NCBI GenBank assembly: GCA_029863605.1
Contig: JAOTVB010000011.1
Span: forward strand, 1-64,000
Direction: 5' to 3'
Source: Myxococcales bacterium
GTDB lineage: Bacteria; Myxococcota_A; Polyangia; Polyangiales; Houyiibacteriaceae
DNA: 64,000 bases
The notes under the pieces were generated by a model, which was not told the origin of the DNA, made no database searches, and saw only the letters and a list, made by a program, of their open reading frames with translations. Both the position numbers and the translations under genes were made by a program. This document shows, piece by piece, positions 21,568 through 31,261 of the stretch (position 1 is the first letter of the stretch; the number at the start of each line of letters is the position of its first letter).

Positions 21568-22629
21568 CTAGGCGCCGACCCCAGCCACGACGTTCGTACG
21601 GAGCTTCTTGACGTCCCGAGACTCCGCCAAAACGATGAGCGAATCGCCCTCCTGGAGCAGGTGTTCGCTCCCGGGAGCGTAGACGTATTCGCCGTCGGAA
21701 CAATGGACGGCGACGACCAAGGCACCCGCTTCCCGCAGGTCTGTCTCGGCGATGCGTTTGCCGACGAGGGGGCTCCCCTCGGGGATGTCGATCGCCTCGA
21801 TGCCCACGCTGATCCCACTTCCAAAGCGGACCATGCGATCCAAAAAGGCGACCGTCTTCGGGCTCACCATTTCACTGAAGAGTCGCACGCCGCCGATGTA
21901 GTTCGGAGCGACCACGGCGTCGGCCCCTGCCCGCCGGAGCTTGGCTTCGGTGGACGACTCGATCGCCTTGGAGACGATTCGGGCGTTTGGGTTGAGGGCG
22001 CGCGCCGTTATCGTGACGAAGAGGTTGGCCTTGTCGTCGTTGAGCGCCGAGATGACGCCTCTCGCGCGCTCGACGCCGGCCAACTCGAGGGTGTGATCGT
22101 CCGTGGCGTCACCGAGGACATAAAGCAACCCTCCTTCGAACTCTTCGTTCAACTCTTCGAGCCGGAGGCGGTCCATGTCGACGACGACGAACGGAATCCC
22201 GACCGCGCTGAGCTCGGTCGCGATGTGGCGGCCAGTCGTCCCGATGCCACAAACGATGACGTGGTCGTTCAAAGTGCCGATTGCGCGCTGCATGCTCCGA
22301 CGCCTCAGAATTCCTTGTAGGTCACCTTCTACGATCAAAGCGGTGAGACTAGAAATGAAATAAAGCAGGGTGCCACTGCCCAGGACGATTAGGGCGATCG
22401 TAACGGCACGAGCCTCCGGAACTTCGTTCATCCCTTGCAGGGTCTCCGCAAAACCGACCGTCGAGAGGGTGATGATGGTCATGTAGAAACAGTCGAACCA
22501 CGACCATCGACCCTGGCCCAGGGCGTAATACGACGTGGCGCCCAGGAGCATCACGGCCCCGAGGACTGCCGCCGCGGAGATCAAACGGCCGTACGCGCTG
22601 CGCCTCGAGCTGAAAAACACCAGTTTCAC
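21568..22629 (-). CDS. Two-helix potassium channel with cytoplasmic TrkA (RCK) domains
   Basis: 353 residues. Two membrane helices (about 17-36 and 75-98) flank a pore loop with selectivity filter TVGFAE (57-62). This is followed by an RCK/TrkA-N nucleotide-binding fold (VIVCGIGTTGRHIATEL, FVVVDMDRLRLEEL, LLYVLGDATDD) and a TrkA-C domain (about 265-350, GSPLVGKRIAETDLREAGA). Filter TVGFAE is close to the canonical TVGYGD but has F and A-E, so ion selectivity may differ. Start is GTG. Lies alone between dnaK and the divergent flippase gene. Confidence 0.9.
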   Translation of the reverse strand: MKLVFFSSRRSAYGRLISAAAVLGAVMLLGATSYYALGQGRWSWFDCFYMTIITLSTVGFAETLQGMNEVPEARAVTIALIVLGSGTLLYFISSLTALIVEGDLQGILRRRSMQRAIGTLNDHVIVCGIGTTGRHIATELSAVGIPFVVVDMDRLRLEELNEEFEGGLLYVLGDATDDHTLELAGVERARGVISALNDDKANLFVTITARALNPNARIVSKAIESSTEAKLRRAGADAVVAPNYIGGVRLFSEMVSPKTVAFLDRMVRFGSGISVGIEAIDIPEGSPLVGKRIAETDLREAGALVVAVHCSDGEYVYAPGSEHLLQEGDSLIVLAESRDVKKLRTNVVAGVGA

Positions 22630-22706
22630 TGAGCCGTAATTGCCGTCACACGACGATCCAAGTCAACCCTTGACCAATTCTGCCAAGAACGTCACAACCG
22701 GCCGCG

Positions 22707-24218
22707 GTGAATTCCTCAGATGATGCCCGGCGAGCGGGGCGCGGGTTGATGTCGATCGCCGGCGCCAAGGTCTTCTTCATCATCACCGGTTATGCGGTGC
22801 AGCTCTTGCTGCCGAGGATTTTCGGCGAGGCGAAAGAGTTCGGGCTTTACTCAGCCGCGATGAGTGGGGTGTCGATCTTCAACAACGTCTTGATCGTTGC
22901 TACGATCCAGTCGGTCTCGAAATTCGTGAGCGAGGACGAGGGCAATGCCCCCGTTACGCTCCGGCAGGCGCTCCGGGTGCAGCTTCTCGTAGGGGGCGTC
23001 TTGGCAGTGACCCTTTTCGCTCTCGCTCCAGCGATTTCCCGGGTGCTTCTGGACGGACAACTGACCCCCTTGCTGCGCATCGCATCGGGGATGGTGTTCG
23101 CATACGGGCTCTACGCCGCCGTTGTAGGCAGCCTCAACGGACGGCACTTGTTTGGAAAGCAAGCTCGCCTCGACATCACGTTTTCGACGCTACGGACGGG
23201 AGGGATTCTCGCGGGCGCAGCACTCGGTATCGGAGCGGTCGGGGCCGTGATCGGCTTTGCGTCTGCGGCCGCGTCGATCTTGTCGATCGCATTGATTTGG
23301 GTGGGCTGGGGTAAACCCGGCAAAGGGATTGCTCTTCGCCGCTGGATCGGTTTCATGGCCCCGATCTGGACCTACCAGGTGTGCCTCAACGGCATCCTGT
23401 TGATCGACATCCAGGTGCTCAAGCGCACAGCAACCGAAATCGCGCTCATCGGCGCAACCTCCGCGCAAGCAGCGGTCGACATCGCCAACCAGTACGTGGG
23501 GTACTATCGCGCAGCGCAAACTTTCGCGTTCGTCCCTTATCAACTGATCATCTCGATGACGTTCATCGTGTTTCCAATGATCAGCAAGGCCACGTCACTT
23601 GGGAACCGGGACGCGGCACGCTCGACGATTCAGCACGCCATGCGGTTATCGTTGCTGTTGCTATTGTCGGTTGCCGCACCGATTTCAGGAGCGGCCGAGG
23701 GCGTGGTGCGACTCGCCTACCCGGTGGACTACGTCGCTGGCGCACCAGCCCTGGCGATTCTGATTTTCGGGATCACCGCCTTCGCACTCTTCGCAGTCGC
23801 CGCCACCGCGATCAGTGGAGCTGGCCAGCCGTCGCTTGCGGCGGGCATTGCGGGGGTCTCGTTGCTTGCGGTGGTCGTCGCGAACCGGCTCCTCATCATG
23901 CGGGCGGGTCTCGGTCCGGAAACGCTCGGAGCCGCAGCGACGGGCACGGCGATCGGAATGACGGTGGCACTCGTGGGGTCGGCGCTGGCGGTCTACTATC
24001 TCTTCGGGGTGTTCATCCCGGTTCTGACGTGGATTCGAGCAGCACTAGCGGCCTGCGTCGGATACGCCGTAGCGGCTGCGGTTCCCCACTCGTCCCCAGC
24101 GCTCGCCCTGGTGGCCCTGGTGCTCGGTTTTGCGGGGACGCTCGGAGTCCTCGTCGTCACCCGTGAGCTGTCCTCGAGCGATTGGCGAGCGCTCCGCAGG
24201 ATCGTCCGGCGCGATTAG
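22707..24218 (+). CDS. Polysaccharide/lipid-linked oligosaccharide flippase (MOP superfamily)
   Basis: 503 residues with about 12-14 hydrophobic segments and the opening pattern of the MATE/polysaccharide transport family: a [20 protein letters not shown]-type first helix, [20 protein letters not shown], and later [23 protein letters not shown]. Such proteins move lipid-linked sugars across the inner membrane for cell-surface polymers. Start is GTG at 22707. No glycosyltransferase genes lie next to it, so the cargo cannot be inferred. Convergent with moaC; the two stop codons share the sequence TTAG. Confidence 0.85.
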   Translation: MNSSDDARRAGRGLMSIAGAKVFFIITGYAVQLLLPRIFGEAKEFGLYSAAMSGVSIFNNVLIVATIQSVSKFVSEDEGNAPVTLRQALRVQLLVGGVLAVTLFALAPAISRVLLDGQLTPLLRIASGMVFAYGLYAAVVGSLNGRHLFGKQARLDITFSTLRTGGILAGAALGIGAVGAVIGFASAAASILSIALIWVGWGKPGKGIALRRWIGFMAPIWTYQVCLNGILLIDIQVLKRTATEIALIGATSAQAAVDIANQYVGYYRAAQTFAFVPYQLIISMTFIVFPMISKATSLGNRDAARSTIQHAMRLSLLLLLSVAAPISGAAEGVVRLAYPVDYVAGAPALAILIFGITAFALFAVAATAISGAGQPSLAAGIAGVSLLAVVVANRLLIMRAGLGPETLGAAATGTAIGMTVALVGSALAVYYLFGVFIPVLTWIRAALAACVGYAVAAAVPHSSPALALVALVLGFAGTLGVLVVTRELSSSDWRALRRIVRRD

Positions 24219-24703
24219 GGCTCGCGTCGATAATGGCCGCTTCGGCCCCCTTGCTTTTCGACCAAAACGACCTCTTCGATCAGCATGCCGCGATCGATCG
24301 CCTTGAGCATATCGTATAGGGCAAGCGCCGCCACTGATACTGCCGTGAGGGCTTCCATTTCCACCCCAGTTCGATCCGCGCAGCGTACCGATGCTTCGAT
24401 CACGAAACGCTCCTCGTCGTCGCCAGGGCGAAACTCGACGTCACAGCTGGTGATCGCGAGCGGATGACACAACGGGATGAGCTCCGACGTCCGCTTCGCT
24501 GCCTGAATCCCGGCAATGCGCGCAGTAGCGAGCGCATCTCCTTTGGGCACCTCCCCGGATAACAGCACTCGACGCGTCTCCGGCTTCATCCGCACGGTAG
24601 CGCGCGCCCTGGCTTGGCGAGATGTCTTGTCTTTTGCGCCGACGTCCACCATGCGGGCCTGGCCGTCGCGGTCCAAATGAGTCAGCTGGTCGTCTCGATC
24701 CAT
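24215..24703 (-). CDS. moaC: Cyclic pyranopterin monophosphate synthase
   Basis: Molybdenum cofactor pathway, second step after MoaA. The 162-residue protein has the conserved blocks [72 protein letters not shown] and the terminal lysine/glycine stretch [10 protein letters not shown]. The catalytic lysine and the LCHPL histidine are kept. ATG at 24701-24703 overlaps the stop of the upstream LuxR gene by one base (TGATG). No other moa gene is in the window, but a molybdopterin oxidoreductase is encoded at 55535-57721. Confidence 0.96.
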   Translation of the reverse strand: MDRDDQLTHLDRDGQARMVDVGAKDKTSRQARARATVRMKPETRRVLLSGEVPKGDALATARIAGIQAAKRTSELIPLCHPLAITSCDVEFRPGDDEERFVIEASVRCADRTGVEMEALTAVSVAALALYDMLKAIDRGMLIEEVVLVEKQGGRSGHYRREP

Positions 24704-25320
24704 CAATCCGGGTGGGGCGGCGCCTCGTAGCTCGCGCGCGGCGGAATCGTAGCTGTGCCAGCCATCCGGGCGATCAGCTCCACCCTCGAATGCACGCCGA
24801 GCTTCGAAAAGATCCGCTTCAAGTATGTATTGACGGTCGATACGGTGAGGCCGGTCTCACTTGCGATATCTCGAGTGCTGGAGCCGGCTACGAGGAGCGA
24901 GACCACATCACGTTCGCGCGGTGTCAACGGCGCACGACGGAGTGTCTGCTCGACAGCCTCACCCGGGCGACGCCCGCCCTCGTCGGCAAGCCGGTCGACG
25001 TAGTCGAGTCCTCTCGCGTAAAGTCGCGAGGCCCACTTGAGAAGCTCGAGCTGGTTACCGGCGGGCGCGTCGCCGACAATCTCAAGATGGAGGATACCGA
25101 CCTGTTGGCGGCCTTGGCGAAGCGGGAGCGAAATCGTGGGCTCGGTGGTGGTGAGGGTCGACTCGCTATTCAACCCTTCGCGGTCGGCGCGGTCGAGGCG
25201 GTATGCGGCTGCGCCGACCAAGCCGGCGATCAACCCTGCGCCACGCTCTGGGTACGTCCTGACAGGGTCGAGCTCCGCTAGTCGCTCGGCGATTTCCATC
25301 AGCCTTTCGCTCGATGTCAT
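24703..25320 (-). CDS. LuxR-type transcriptional regulator, coupled to moaC
   Basis: 205 residues. The amino two-thirds (about 1-130) has a GAF-like or other sensory fold that I cannot name with confidence, with [21 protein letters not shown] and [13 protein letters not shown]. The carboxyl HTH is clear: [40 protein letters not shown]. It lacks a receiver domain's aspartate pattern. The ATG at 25318-25320 has GAGGAG at a good distance; the longer open frame upstream has no such support. Its stop overlaps the moaC start, so it may control molybdenum cofactor genes or its own operon; that is inference. Confidence 0.88.
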   Translation of the reverse strand: MTSSERLMEIAERLAELDPVRTYPERGAGLIAGLVGAAAYRLDRADREGLNSESTLTTTEPTISLPLRQGRQQVGILHLEIVGDAPAGNQLELLKWASRLYARGLDYVDRLADEGGRRPGEAVEQTLRRAPLTPRERDVVSLLVAGSSTRDIASETGLTVSTVNTYLKRIFSKLGVHSRVELIARMAGTATIPPRASYEAPPHPD

Positions 25321-25376
25321 GGTGGACTCCTCAGCACATGAACGTTCATGATTCAGGGGCGAAAATGGAGTAAAAG

Positions 25377-26276
25377 TCAACCCCTGGGATCCCAAACGAA
25401 GGATGACCGGGAAATCTTGTCGAGGGCGAAACGCGAAACCAACTCTTCTGGCTGAATAGGCGCCGCCGTAGCCGTGATTCCGAGAGAGCAAGCAAGCTCG
25501 CCGATCACCTGCTCCGCAGAGCGCCCGGCGTCACGTAGAGCTTCGATCGCCGTCGCTCCATGTCGCTTCGAAAGCCGGACGCCGTCCGGATCGACCACCA
25601 GCCCGACGTGCGCGAATCCAGGAACCGGGCGACGGAGTGCTCTGAAGAGCGCGATTTGTCGCGAGGTAGACGAAAGAAGATCGGCGCCACGAACGACTTC
25701 GGTGATGCCCATGTCCGCGTCGTCGACCACGACTGCAAGCTGGTAGGCCCAAATCCCGTCGAAGCGACGAAGTACGAAGTCTCCCCCGACTTTCCCTCCG
25801 CTGTAGACTCCGCAGAGTAGGTCTTCGAACCCCGGCGACGGATCGTCGAAACGAAACCGCAGAGCGGCAGGGCGTTCCGCCTTCGTCGGGCCGTTGCGGC
25901 AGGTTCCTGGATAGCGAGGCCCCTGTTCACCATGAGGCGCGCTCGCAACCTTGGCGATCTCCTTGCGCGAGCAGGTGCACGGGTAGACCAACCCCGTGTG
26001 ACTCAACGTGTCGAGCGCGGCCTCGTACGCCTCACTCCGTGTCGACTGGAAGATCGGACCTTCGTCCCAATCGAGCCCGAGCCACTCGTGGTCTCGACAG
26101 ATGGCGTCGGCAGCACCCGGAACGACCCGTGGCCGGTCGATGTCCTCGATGCGCATCACGATCTGTCCTGCGAGCTTGCGCGCCCGGAGCCACGTCACGA
26201 GGGACGTCCGCGCATGCCCGAGATGCAATTTCCCGGTCGGCGAAGGCGCAAACCGTGTTCGGTACGGGGAGCTCAC
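25377..26276 (-). CDS. gluQ: Glutamyl-Q tRNA(Asp) synthetase
   Basis: Catalytic half of a glutamyl-tRNA synthetase that places glutamate on the queuosine base of tRNA-Asp. The 299-residue protein has the signature APSPTGKLHLGHARTS, zinc-type cysteines in YPCTCSRKE with tyrosine and cysteine in RYPGTC, and RLSKRHGATAIE for the KMSKS loop. It lacks the anticodon-binding domain, which distinguishes GluQRS from GltX. Start is GTG at 26274-26276. It lies 56 nt upstream of the LuxR gene on the same strand. Confidence 0.94.
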   Translation of the reverse strand: MSSPYRTRFAPSPTGKLHLGHARTSLVTWLRARKLAGQIVMRIEDIDRPRVVPGAADAICRDHEWLGLDWDEGPIFQSTRSEAYEAALDTLSHTGLVYPCTCSRKEIAKVASAPHGEQGPRYPGTCRNGPTKAERPAALRFRFDDPSPGFEDLLCGVYSGGKVGGDFVLRRFDGIWAYQLAVVVDDADMGITEVVRGADLLSSTSRQIALFRALRRPVPGFAHVGLVVDPDGVRLSKRHGATAIEALRDAGRSAEQVIGELACSLGITATAAPIQPEELVSRFALDKISRSSFVWDPRG

Positions 26277-26348
26277 GCGCTTTGTTTATACGACTTGCAC
26301 CGAGGCGGCCACACGGTGCATCTTCCTGGCGTGCGGGGACGAGCCGAT

Positions 26349-27089
26349 GTGTGCGGGTGCTTTCCTACGGGGCGCCACTATCCGGGGATCGCAGACCTGA
26401 TCGCGGATGCAATTCAGAGCGTTGAAGGCTTGTGCCACGAGTTCGAACCTGGAATGGCGTGGGAGGACATTCCTTTCGCGGTAATCGACTTCGAAACCAC
26501 CGGGCGTGACCCCGAGACGGACCGCGTGATCGAAATCGGGATCGTGTGTTTCGACAAAGGTCAGGTGACCCGGCGAGAAGGGCTGCTCGTCAATCCCGGA
26601 ATTGCGGTACCAGAGGAAGCCCGTGCGGTGCACGGGATTACCGATGAAGAGCTCCAGGGGGCGCCCGACTTCGCTACGGTCATGCCGCAGATTCTAGAGC
26701 TCCTGCAGGGGAAGCTTCCGGTCGCGTACAACGCCGATTTCGATCGAGGGTTCCTGAGGGCAGAGCTGGGGCGTGCAGCGCCAGAAGGGATGACGGCGGG
26801 GGACATGCCGCCCGCGGCGCGGGAAGACATCGTGTGGATCGACCCCCTCGTCTGGGCACGCGAGATCCTCAAAGAACTTTCGAGCCGAAAGCTCGGGGAT
26901 GTGACGACGCACCTCGGGATTGCGCTCGAGCGAGCCCACCGCGCAGCCGGCGATGCTGAAGCTACCGGGAGGGTATTGCTCGCGCTTGCATCGCAAATGC
27001 CGCACATCTACGGGGAGCTCATTCGCCTCCAGAAACGCTACGCGGCCTTTCAGGATGCCGAGCTCGCCGCCTGGAAAAGGTTTCGGTGA
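26349..27089 (+). CDS. DnaQ-type 3'-5' exonuclease (DEDDh family)
   Basis: The exonuclease fold begins near IPFAVIDFETTGRDPETDRVIEIG (motif I with D and E). NPGIAVPEEARAVHGITDEEL, AYNADFDRGFLRAEL (motif II) and HRAAGDAEATGRVLLAL (motif III, H and D) follow. It could be a proofreading subunit or a stand-alone repair/RNA-processing nuclease; there is no polymerase domain. The start is uncertain. GTG at 26349 keeps a short leading segment ending in CHEFEPGMAWED; ATG at 26454 would remove it. The much longer open frame upstream is antisense to gluQ and is ignored. The end overlaps the next gene by 4 nt (GTGA). Confidence 0.88.
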   Translation: MCGCFPTGRHYPGIADLIADAIQSVEGLCHEFEPGMAWEDIPFAVIDFETTGRDPETDRVIEIGIVCFDKGQVTRREGLLVNPGIAVPEEARAVHGITDEELQGAPDFATVMPQILELLQGKLPVAYNADFDRGFLRAELGRAAPEGMTAGDMPPAAREDIVWIDPLVWAREILKELSSRKLGDVTTHLGIALERAHRAAGDAEATGRVLLALASQMPHIYGELIRLQKRYAAFQDAELAAWKRFR

Positions 27090-27985
27090 GCTTTCGGGCC
27101 ACGAGAGCACGGCTGATCGGGATCCCTTTTGTGTTGATGGCCGTCGGAAGCTGGACGCCGGTTTTCGCGATGTGGTGGCAAGGCATCGAGTGGACCGGAG
27201 CCATCGGGCGCGCGGTCGCGGTCTGGTACGCCTTTCCCGCGCTGATCGCAGTGCTGTTCATGCAAGGGCCGGTGCTCAGGCAGTCCATTCTCGAGCCGCT
27301 CGGGATTCGCTTTAGCGTGAGCTGGTGGTGGTTGGTGGCGTGGTTGCTGCCGGTGGCGGTGCTTGCCGTCGGAGTGCTCGTGACATGGTTGGCTGGGTAC
27401 GAGTCTGTACTCACCGTCGAGCAGCTGATCGAAAACAAACGCTCGATGGTGCCGCCCGAACAGATCACCGAGTTCGAGGAGTACCTCGCGGAAAACCGCC
27501 CACCGCATCCGTTGATGTTGATCGTCTTGGGAATGCCAGCTGGCTTGACTTTCAACCTGCTTCTCGCCTTCTGCGACGAGGTCGCGTTTCGAGGCTACTT
27601 CTTTCGCGAGATCCCTGGGAATTTCTGGACTCGCTCGACCGCGATTGGCGTCTTGTGGTGGCTGTGGCTTGCCCCCTCGGTCGCAGTTGGGAATCTCTAC
27701 GGCGTCCCCGGGCTCGCGAGCGTCGCGCTTGCGCTTCCGTGGTGCGTCGTGGCGTCGTGGGTGCTCGTGTACCTACGGGTGCGAAGCGAATCCGTGATCG
27801 CGACCGCCCTCGCTCGCGGAACGATTCTCGCCCTCACCGCAGCAGCCATTGACCTCACGTTTGGGGCGCCCTGGTGGCTCGGACCCTTCTATGGATTGTC
27901 AGGAGTTGTCGGCCTTCTCGCGGTTTGGCTCGTCTTCTGGATCCACGACCGAACTCGTGACAAAGGCCGCCTGACCACGCGTTGA
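27086..27985 (+). CDS. CPBP/CAAX-protease-like membrane protein lacking catalytic histidines
   Basis: 299 residues with about eight membrane helices. The first CPBP motif is kept as DEVAFRG (residues 164-170; the family normally has EExxxR). The second motif (usually FxxxH, here around GVLWWLWLAPS) and the third (usually HxxxN, here around ATALARGTIL) have no histidine. The family members are glutamic-type intramembrane endopeptidases, and loss of both histidines suggests an inactive or altered protein. It begins GTGA, overlapping the exonuclease, and is followed closely by the SDR gene. Confidence 0.85.
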   Translation: MSFRATRARLIGIPFVLMAVGSWTPVFAMWWQGIEWTGAIGRAVAVWYAFPALIAVLFMQGPVLRQSILEPLGIRFSVSWWWLVAWLLPVAVLAVGVLVTWLAGYESVLTVEQLIENKRSMVPPEQITEFEEYLAENRPPHPLMLIVLGMPAGLTFNLLLAFCDEVAFRGYFFREIPGNFWTRSTAIGVLWWLWLAPSVAVGNLYGVPGLASVALALPWCVVASWVLVYLRVRSESVIATALARGTILALTAAAIDLTFGAPWWLGPFYGLSGVVGLLAVWLVFWIHDRTRDKGRLTTR

Positions 27986-27996
27986 AGGAGCACCGC

Positions 27997-28821
27997 TTGG
28001 CGAATCGCACGAAACTCAGCCTGCACGATCGTTATGGCGGTCACGCCCTCGTCACGGGAGCCGCGCGCGGCATCGGGCGAGCGTTCGCCGAATACCTCGC
28101 GGCGGACGGTTTCGACCTTCTGTTGGTCGACCACGAAGCGGAGGAGAACCGGGCTCTCGCACACGAGCTTCACGCGAACCACGGGATCGATGCCCAGGCG
28201 ATCCTATGCGATCTTTCGAAAGACGGTCTCTCGGAAAAAGCGCGTGAGTGGGCAACCAGCAACGAGATCGGCCTGCTGGTCAACAACGCAGGCATCTCCC
28301 CCATGGACCGTTTCTTCGACATATCCCTCGAAGACCATCTCACGACCCTCGACCTCAACTGCCGCGCCACCCTCATCCTGTCGCATACGATCGGACGCGC
28401 GATGGCCAATCGGGGCCGTGGTGCGCTGATCATCGTATCCTCGGCATCCGCGATCAGCGGCGCGGCGTACTTCAGTCACTACGCTGCCACAAAGGGGTAC
28501 GGGCTCAACCTCGCCACGAGCTTGTGGAGTGAGCTCCGTGGAAGTGGGATCGACGTGCTGGCTGTTTGTCCTGGGCTCACCAACACCACCCCCGTGAAAG
28601 AGCGCAAGCTCGACCAAACGGTGCCTTTCTTCGTTCCGATGAACGACCCGGAGGTGGTAGCGCGCGGCGCCCTTCGCGCGCTTGGTCGAGGACCCGTCGT
28701 GATCCCCACGTTCGCCGATCGCCTGTCCTCGAGCTTGATGTCGCGCTTGCTTCCGCGCAGCTGGACTCTCTCATTGGTACGGGAGTCGATGGAGCGCTTG
28801 CGGAATTCGAGGAACAGCTAG
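27997..28821 (+). CDS. Short-chain dehydrogenase/reductase
   Basis: NAD(P)-dependent oxidoreductase of unknown substrate. It has the cofactor loop TGAARGIG, the LVNNAGISPM motif, the catalytic serine in IVSSASAISGAAYF, and YAATK with the active-site tyrosine and lysine. After PGLTNTT it ends in a basic tail. The overlap TTG at 27982 is possible, but TTG at 27997 has AAGGAG at a suitable distance and is preferred (274 residues). Follows the CPBP-like gene and is convergent with gloB, with one base between stop codons. Classic 250-280-residue SDR length. Confidence 0.9.
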   Translation: MANRTKLSLHDRYGGHALVTGAARGIGRAFAEYLAADGFDLLLVDHEAEENRALAHELHANHGIDAQAILCDLSKDGLSEKAREWATSNEIGLLVNNAGISPMDRFFDISLEDHLTTLDLNCRATLILSHTIGRAMANRGRGALIIVSSASAISGAAYFSHYAATKGYGLNLATSLWSELRGSGIDVLAVCPGLTNTTPVKERKLDQTVPFFVPMNDPEVVARGALRALGRGPVVIPTFADRLSSSLMSRLLPRSWTLSLVRESMERLRNSRNS

Positions 28822-28822
28822 T

Positions 28823-29566
28823 TCAAAAATTATCCTTTGCTCCGCGGATGGTCGTGAAGGATACGACCGGGTCGCGCCCGCGCGCGATGCCAGGGTCATC
28901 GAATCTTAGGAACGGGTTCGTGTCGAGCTCGCGATCCATCCGGCCGGGAACCGTATACTTTCCTCCGGCCCGCGCAGCGATCGCCTCCTCGAGGGCACGA
29001 TCGATGTCGGGGTTGTCGGGCTCCACCGTCTTGGCGAAGCGGAGATTGTTCACGGTGTATTCATGCCCGCACCAAACCTGAGTCGTCGGCGGTAGGTCGC
29101 GCAGCTTCGCGAGCGACTGGGACATCATTTCCATCGTGCCCTCGAACACGCGGCCGCAGCCTGCGATGAATAGCGTGTCGCCGCTGAAGAGGTTTCCTTC
29201 GGTGACGTAAGCGATCGCCCCGAGCGTGTGTCCCGGGATCTCGATGATGTCGACGGCGGACCCGCCGAACTCGAAAGTGTCGCTGTCGGAGAGCGCCACC
29301 GTTTGATGGGGAATGCGCCCGTGTTTTTGGTCGTACGTCGAGCCGCGTACAGCTTCGATCCGACACTCGTCGAACAAGCCCTCGATGCCACCGACGTGAT
29401 CCCAGTGATGATGCGTCAGCCAAATCTCGACGAGCTCGACGCCTTCCTTCTCGATGGCGAGGAGCACCGGGTCTGCTTCGGAGGGATCGACCACCGCCGC
29501 TCGACCGTTCCGGACGACGAGATACGCATAGTTGTCACGCAAACACGGGACGGGAATGATCTTCAT
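28823..29566 (-). CDS. gloB: Hydroxyacylglutathione hydrolase (glyoxalase II)
   Basis: Metallo-beta-lactamase-fold thioesterase that cleaves S-lactoylglutathione to lactate and glutathione in methylglyoxal detoxification. The 247-residue protein has THHHWDHVGG, the GHTLGAIAY metal histidine, SGDTLFIAGCGRVFEG with the bridging aspartate, and WCGHEYT. All metal ligands are present. The carboxyl end carries the substrate-side segment AIAARAGGKYTVPGRM. Glyoxalase I is not adjacent. Convergent with the SDR gene and divergent from the Kelch-like lipoprotein. Confidence 0.93.
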   Translation of the reverse strand: MKIIPVPCLRDNYAYLVVRNGRAAVVDPSEADPVLLAIEKEGVELVEIWLTHHHWDHVGGIEGLFDECRIEAVRGSTYDQKHGRIPHQTVALSDSDTFEFGGSAVDIIEIPGHTLGAIAYVTEGNLFSGDTLFIAGCGRVFEGTMEMMSQSLAKLRDLPPTTQVWCGHEYTVNNLRFAKTVEPDNPDIDRALEEAIAARAGGKYTVPGRMDRELDTNPFLRFDDPGIARGRDPVVSFTTIRGAKDNF

Positions 29567-29686
29567 GGCAACAACGAGAACCGAGTCTCGGACGTCACAA
29601 CGGCATACCAGGCGGACCTAGTTGTGTCGATCCTCACTATTGCCCTCTGGCGACCCTTCCGGTAGCCAGTCAAAATAGGTTTTGGC

Positions 29687-31261
29687 ATGAAGACTATCTT
29701 GCTTTCTTCGCTCTCGACCCTTTGGCTCGGCGCAGCGGTTCTGGTCAGCGGGTGCTTGTCGGCCGATCAGATCGAGCTTGTGATCATCAGCACCGAGCCC
29801 ATCGCTGGCGCTCCCTCACCCCAAACGTTGCGCGTACGGATCTTCGACGCGGCAACCGGCGAACAGGTCGTCGCTCAAACCGCGGATTCCGCTGATGGCC
29901 CACTTGCAGGGCTCAATGCACTCCGCGAAGGCGCGGCATACGTGCTAGCGCTCGAGGCGCTGTTTGGCGCGGGGACTTGCGCCGATGATCGTGCGGTTGG
30001 CATCTCGACCCCGTTCATCCACCAGCGGGAAAGTTACGCGATCCCGATTCAGGTCGGTTGCGCCGACGAGTTTGGGCGTACGTTGTCGCAGCCCAATGTG
30101 GCACGATTGGCGGCCGGGCTCGAGACCGCCGCCGACGGGACGGCGGTGCTCGCTGGAGGCGTTCCTCGGGTCGAGCTGCGAGCGGACGCCTTTCTGGTCG
30201 CCGACGTCGTCGAGGTCATCGAACGCTACGATCCGTTGGCGGGCGGATTCACCGAGTCCGGGACCATGGTCACCGGTCGGGCGTTTCCCGCGCTCCAGGC
30301 CGTGCCCGAGGGCGGGGTCGCGGTCTTCGGTGGCGTGCTCGAGGGGGTTCCGCAATGCGAGGCCACGATCGAGTTGATCGTGGGATCCGCATCGACCGCC
30401 AAGGGCTCGCTCAGCCAACGGCGCTGCTTTCCTGACGCAGCCTTGCTGCCAAACGCCGCCCGCATCGTCGTCGGCGGCAGCGCGGTTCCCCCCGCATTGC
30501 GAGCGACTGACTTCGAGGCCTATGACGTCGAAGCAGAGCAGCAGACCGACAGCGGGATCGAGGGGCTCGTCTTTCGCGAGGCTCCTCGGTTCGTCGCGCT
30601 CGGCAACGGCGAGACGATGCTCGCGATAGGGAGCGTGGACCCGGAGGCGGGAGGCCCGGTGGTCGAGGCGGTTCACTTTGGGGGAGGCTGCCCGGGCGGC
30701 AAAGCTCCGTGCACCTTTCCGATCCCCGCTCCGGGGCTCGACCAACGAGGGCTCACGTCCACTGCGGCGGCCTATGCAGAGTGTCCGACTGGAGGCGGAA
30801 CCGTGTACGTCACAGGAGGCATCACTGGCGGCGGTGACGGCAGCCGCACCCTCGATCAGATTCTGTGCGTCCGGGAGGAAGAGAACGTAATGGATCTCCG
30901 GCTCGTCCAAGCGGGCACGCTACCCGAGCCTCGCGCACGCCACGAAATGGTGGTGGTCCGGGGGCCGTCGCCTCGACTGCTGATCGTGGGGGGTGGCCAA
31001 ACCCCGAGCATCACCAACAATCTCCTCGAAGACGCCCTTCTCGTGCCGATCGACCCTTGCGCGTGCGTCGAAAGCTCGCCACAGGTGCTCGAGCGAATCC
31101 CGCTTCCCTTCACGGGGTCTGCGGTCCTTCATCAGCTGGCGCCGTTGCCTGACGGGAGCGTGCTTTTGGTCGGCGGCGCACGAATTTTCACTGATGGCGA
31201 GGGGCCACCCCGATACGAAGCGCTCGGAGAAGCGGCTCTCTTCGTTCCGGAGATTCAATGA
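29687..31261 (+). CDS. Second Kelch-like beta-propeller lipoprotein
   Basis: 524 residues. A signal peptide ending in the lipobox VSGC is followed by an Ig-like segment (about 25-120, TLRVRIFDAATGEQ). Then come blade-like repeats with GGVPR, VAVFGGVLEG, IVVGGSA, VTGGITGGG, LLIVGGGQT and LLVGGARIF, each preceded by an arginine- or alanine-rich strand. It contains several cysteine pairs, suggesting an oxidising compartment. Its end overlaps the next gene by 4 nt (ATGA). It is the opening gene of the kinase-FHA-sigma54 operon. The architecture matches the lipoprotein at 6298-7668. A role in ligand sensing is inferred. Confidence 0.75.
   Translation: MKTILLSSLSTLWLGAAVLVSGCLSADQIELVIISTEPIAGAPSPQTLRVRIFDAATGEQVVAQTADSADGPLAGLNALREGAAYVLALEALFGAGTCADDRAVGISTPFIHQRESYAIPIQVGCADEFGRTLSQPNVARLAAGLETAADGTAVLAGGVPRVELRADAFLVADVVEVIERYDPLAGGFTESGTMVTGRAFPALQAVPEGGVAVFGGVLEGVPQCEATIELIVGSASTAKGSLSQRRCFPDAALLPNAARIVVGGSAVPPALRATDFEAYDVEAEQQTDSGIEGLVFREAPRFVALGNGETMLAIGSVDPEAGGPVVEAVHFGGGCPGGKAPCTFPIPAPGLDQRGLTSTAAAYAECPTGGGTVYVTGGITGGGDGSRTLDQILCVREEENVMDLRLVQAGTLPEPRARHEMVVVRGPSPRLLIVGGGQTPSITNNLLEDALLVPIDPCACVESSPQVLERIPLPFTGSAVLHQLAPLPDGSVLLVGGARIFTDGEGPPRYEALGEAALFVPEIQ

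Noticed and set aside
25932-26348. Long upstream extension of the exonuclease frame
   Set aside because: Antisense to the gluQ amino-terminal half; no exonuclease motif until after 26454.
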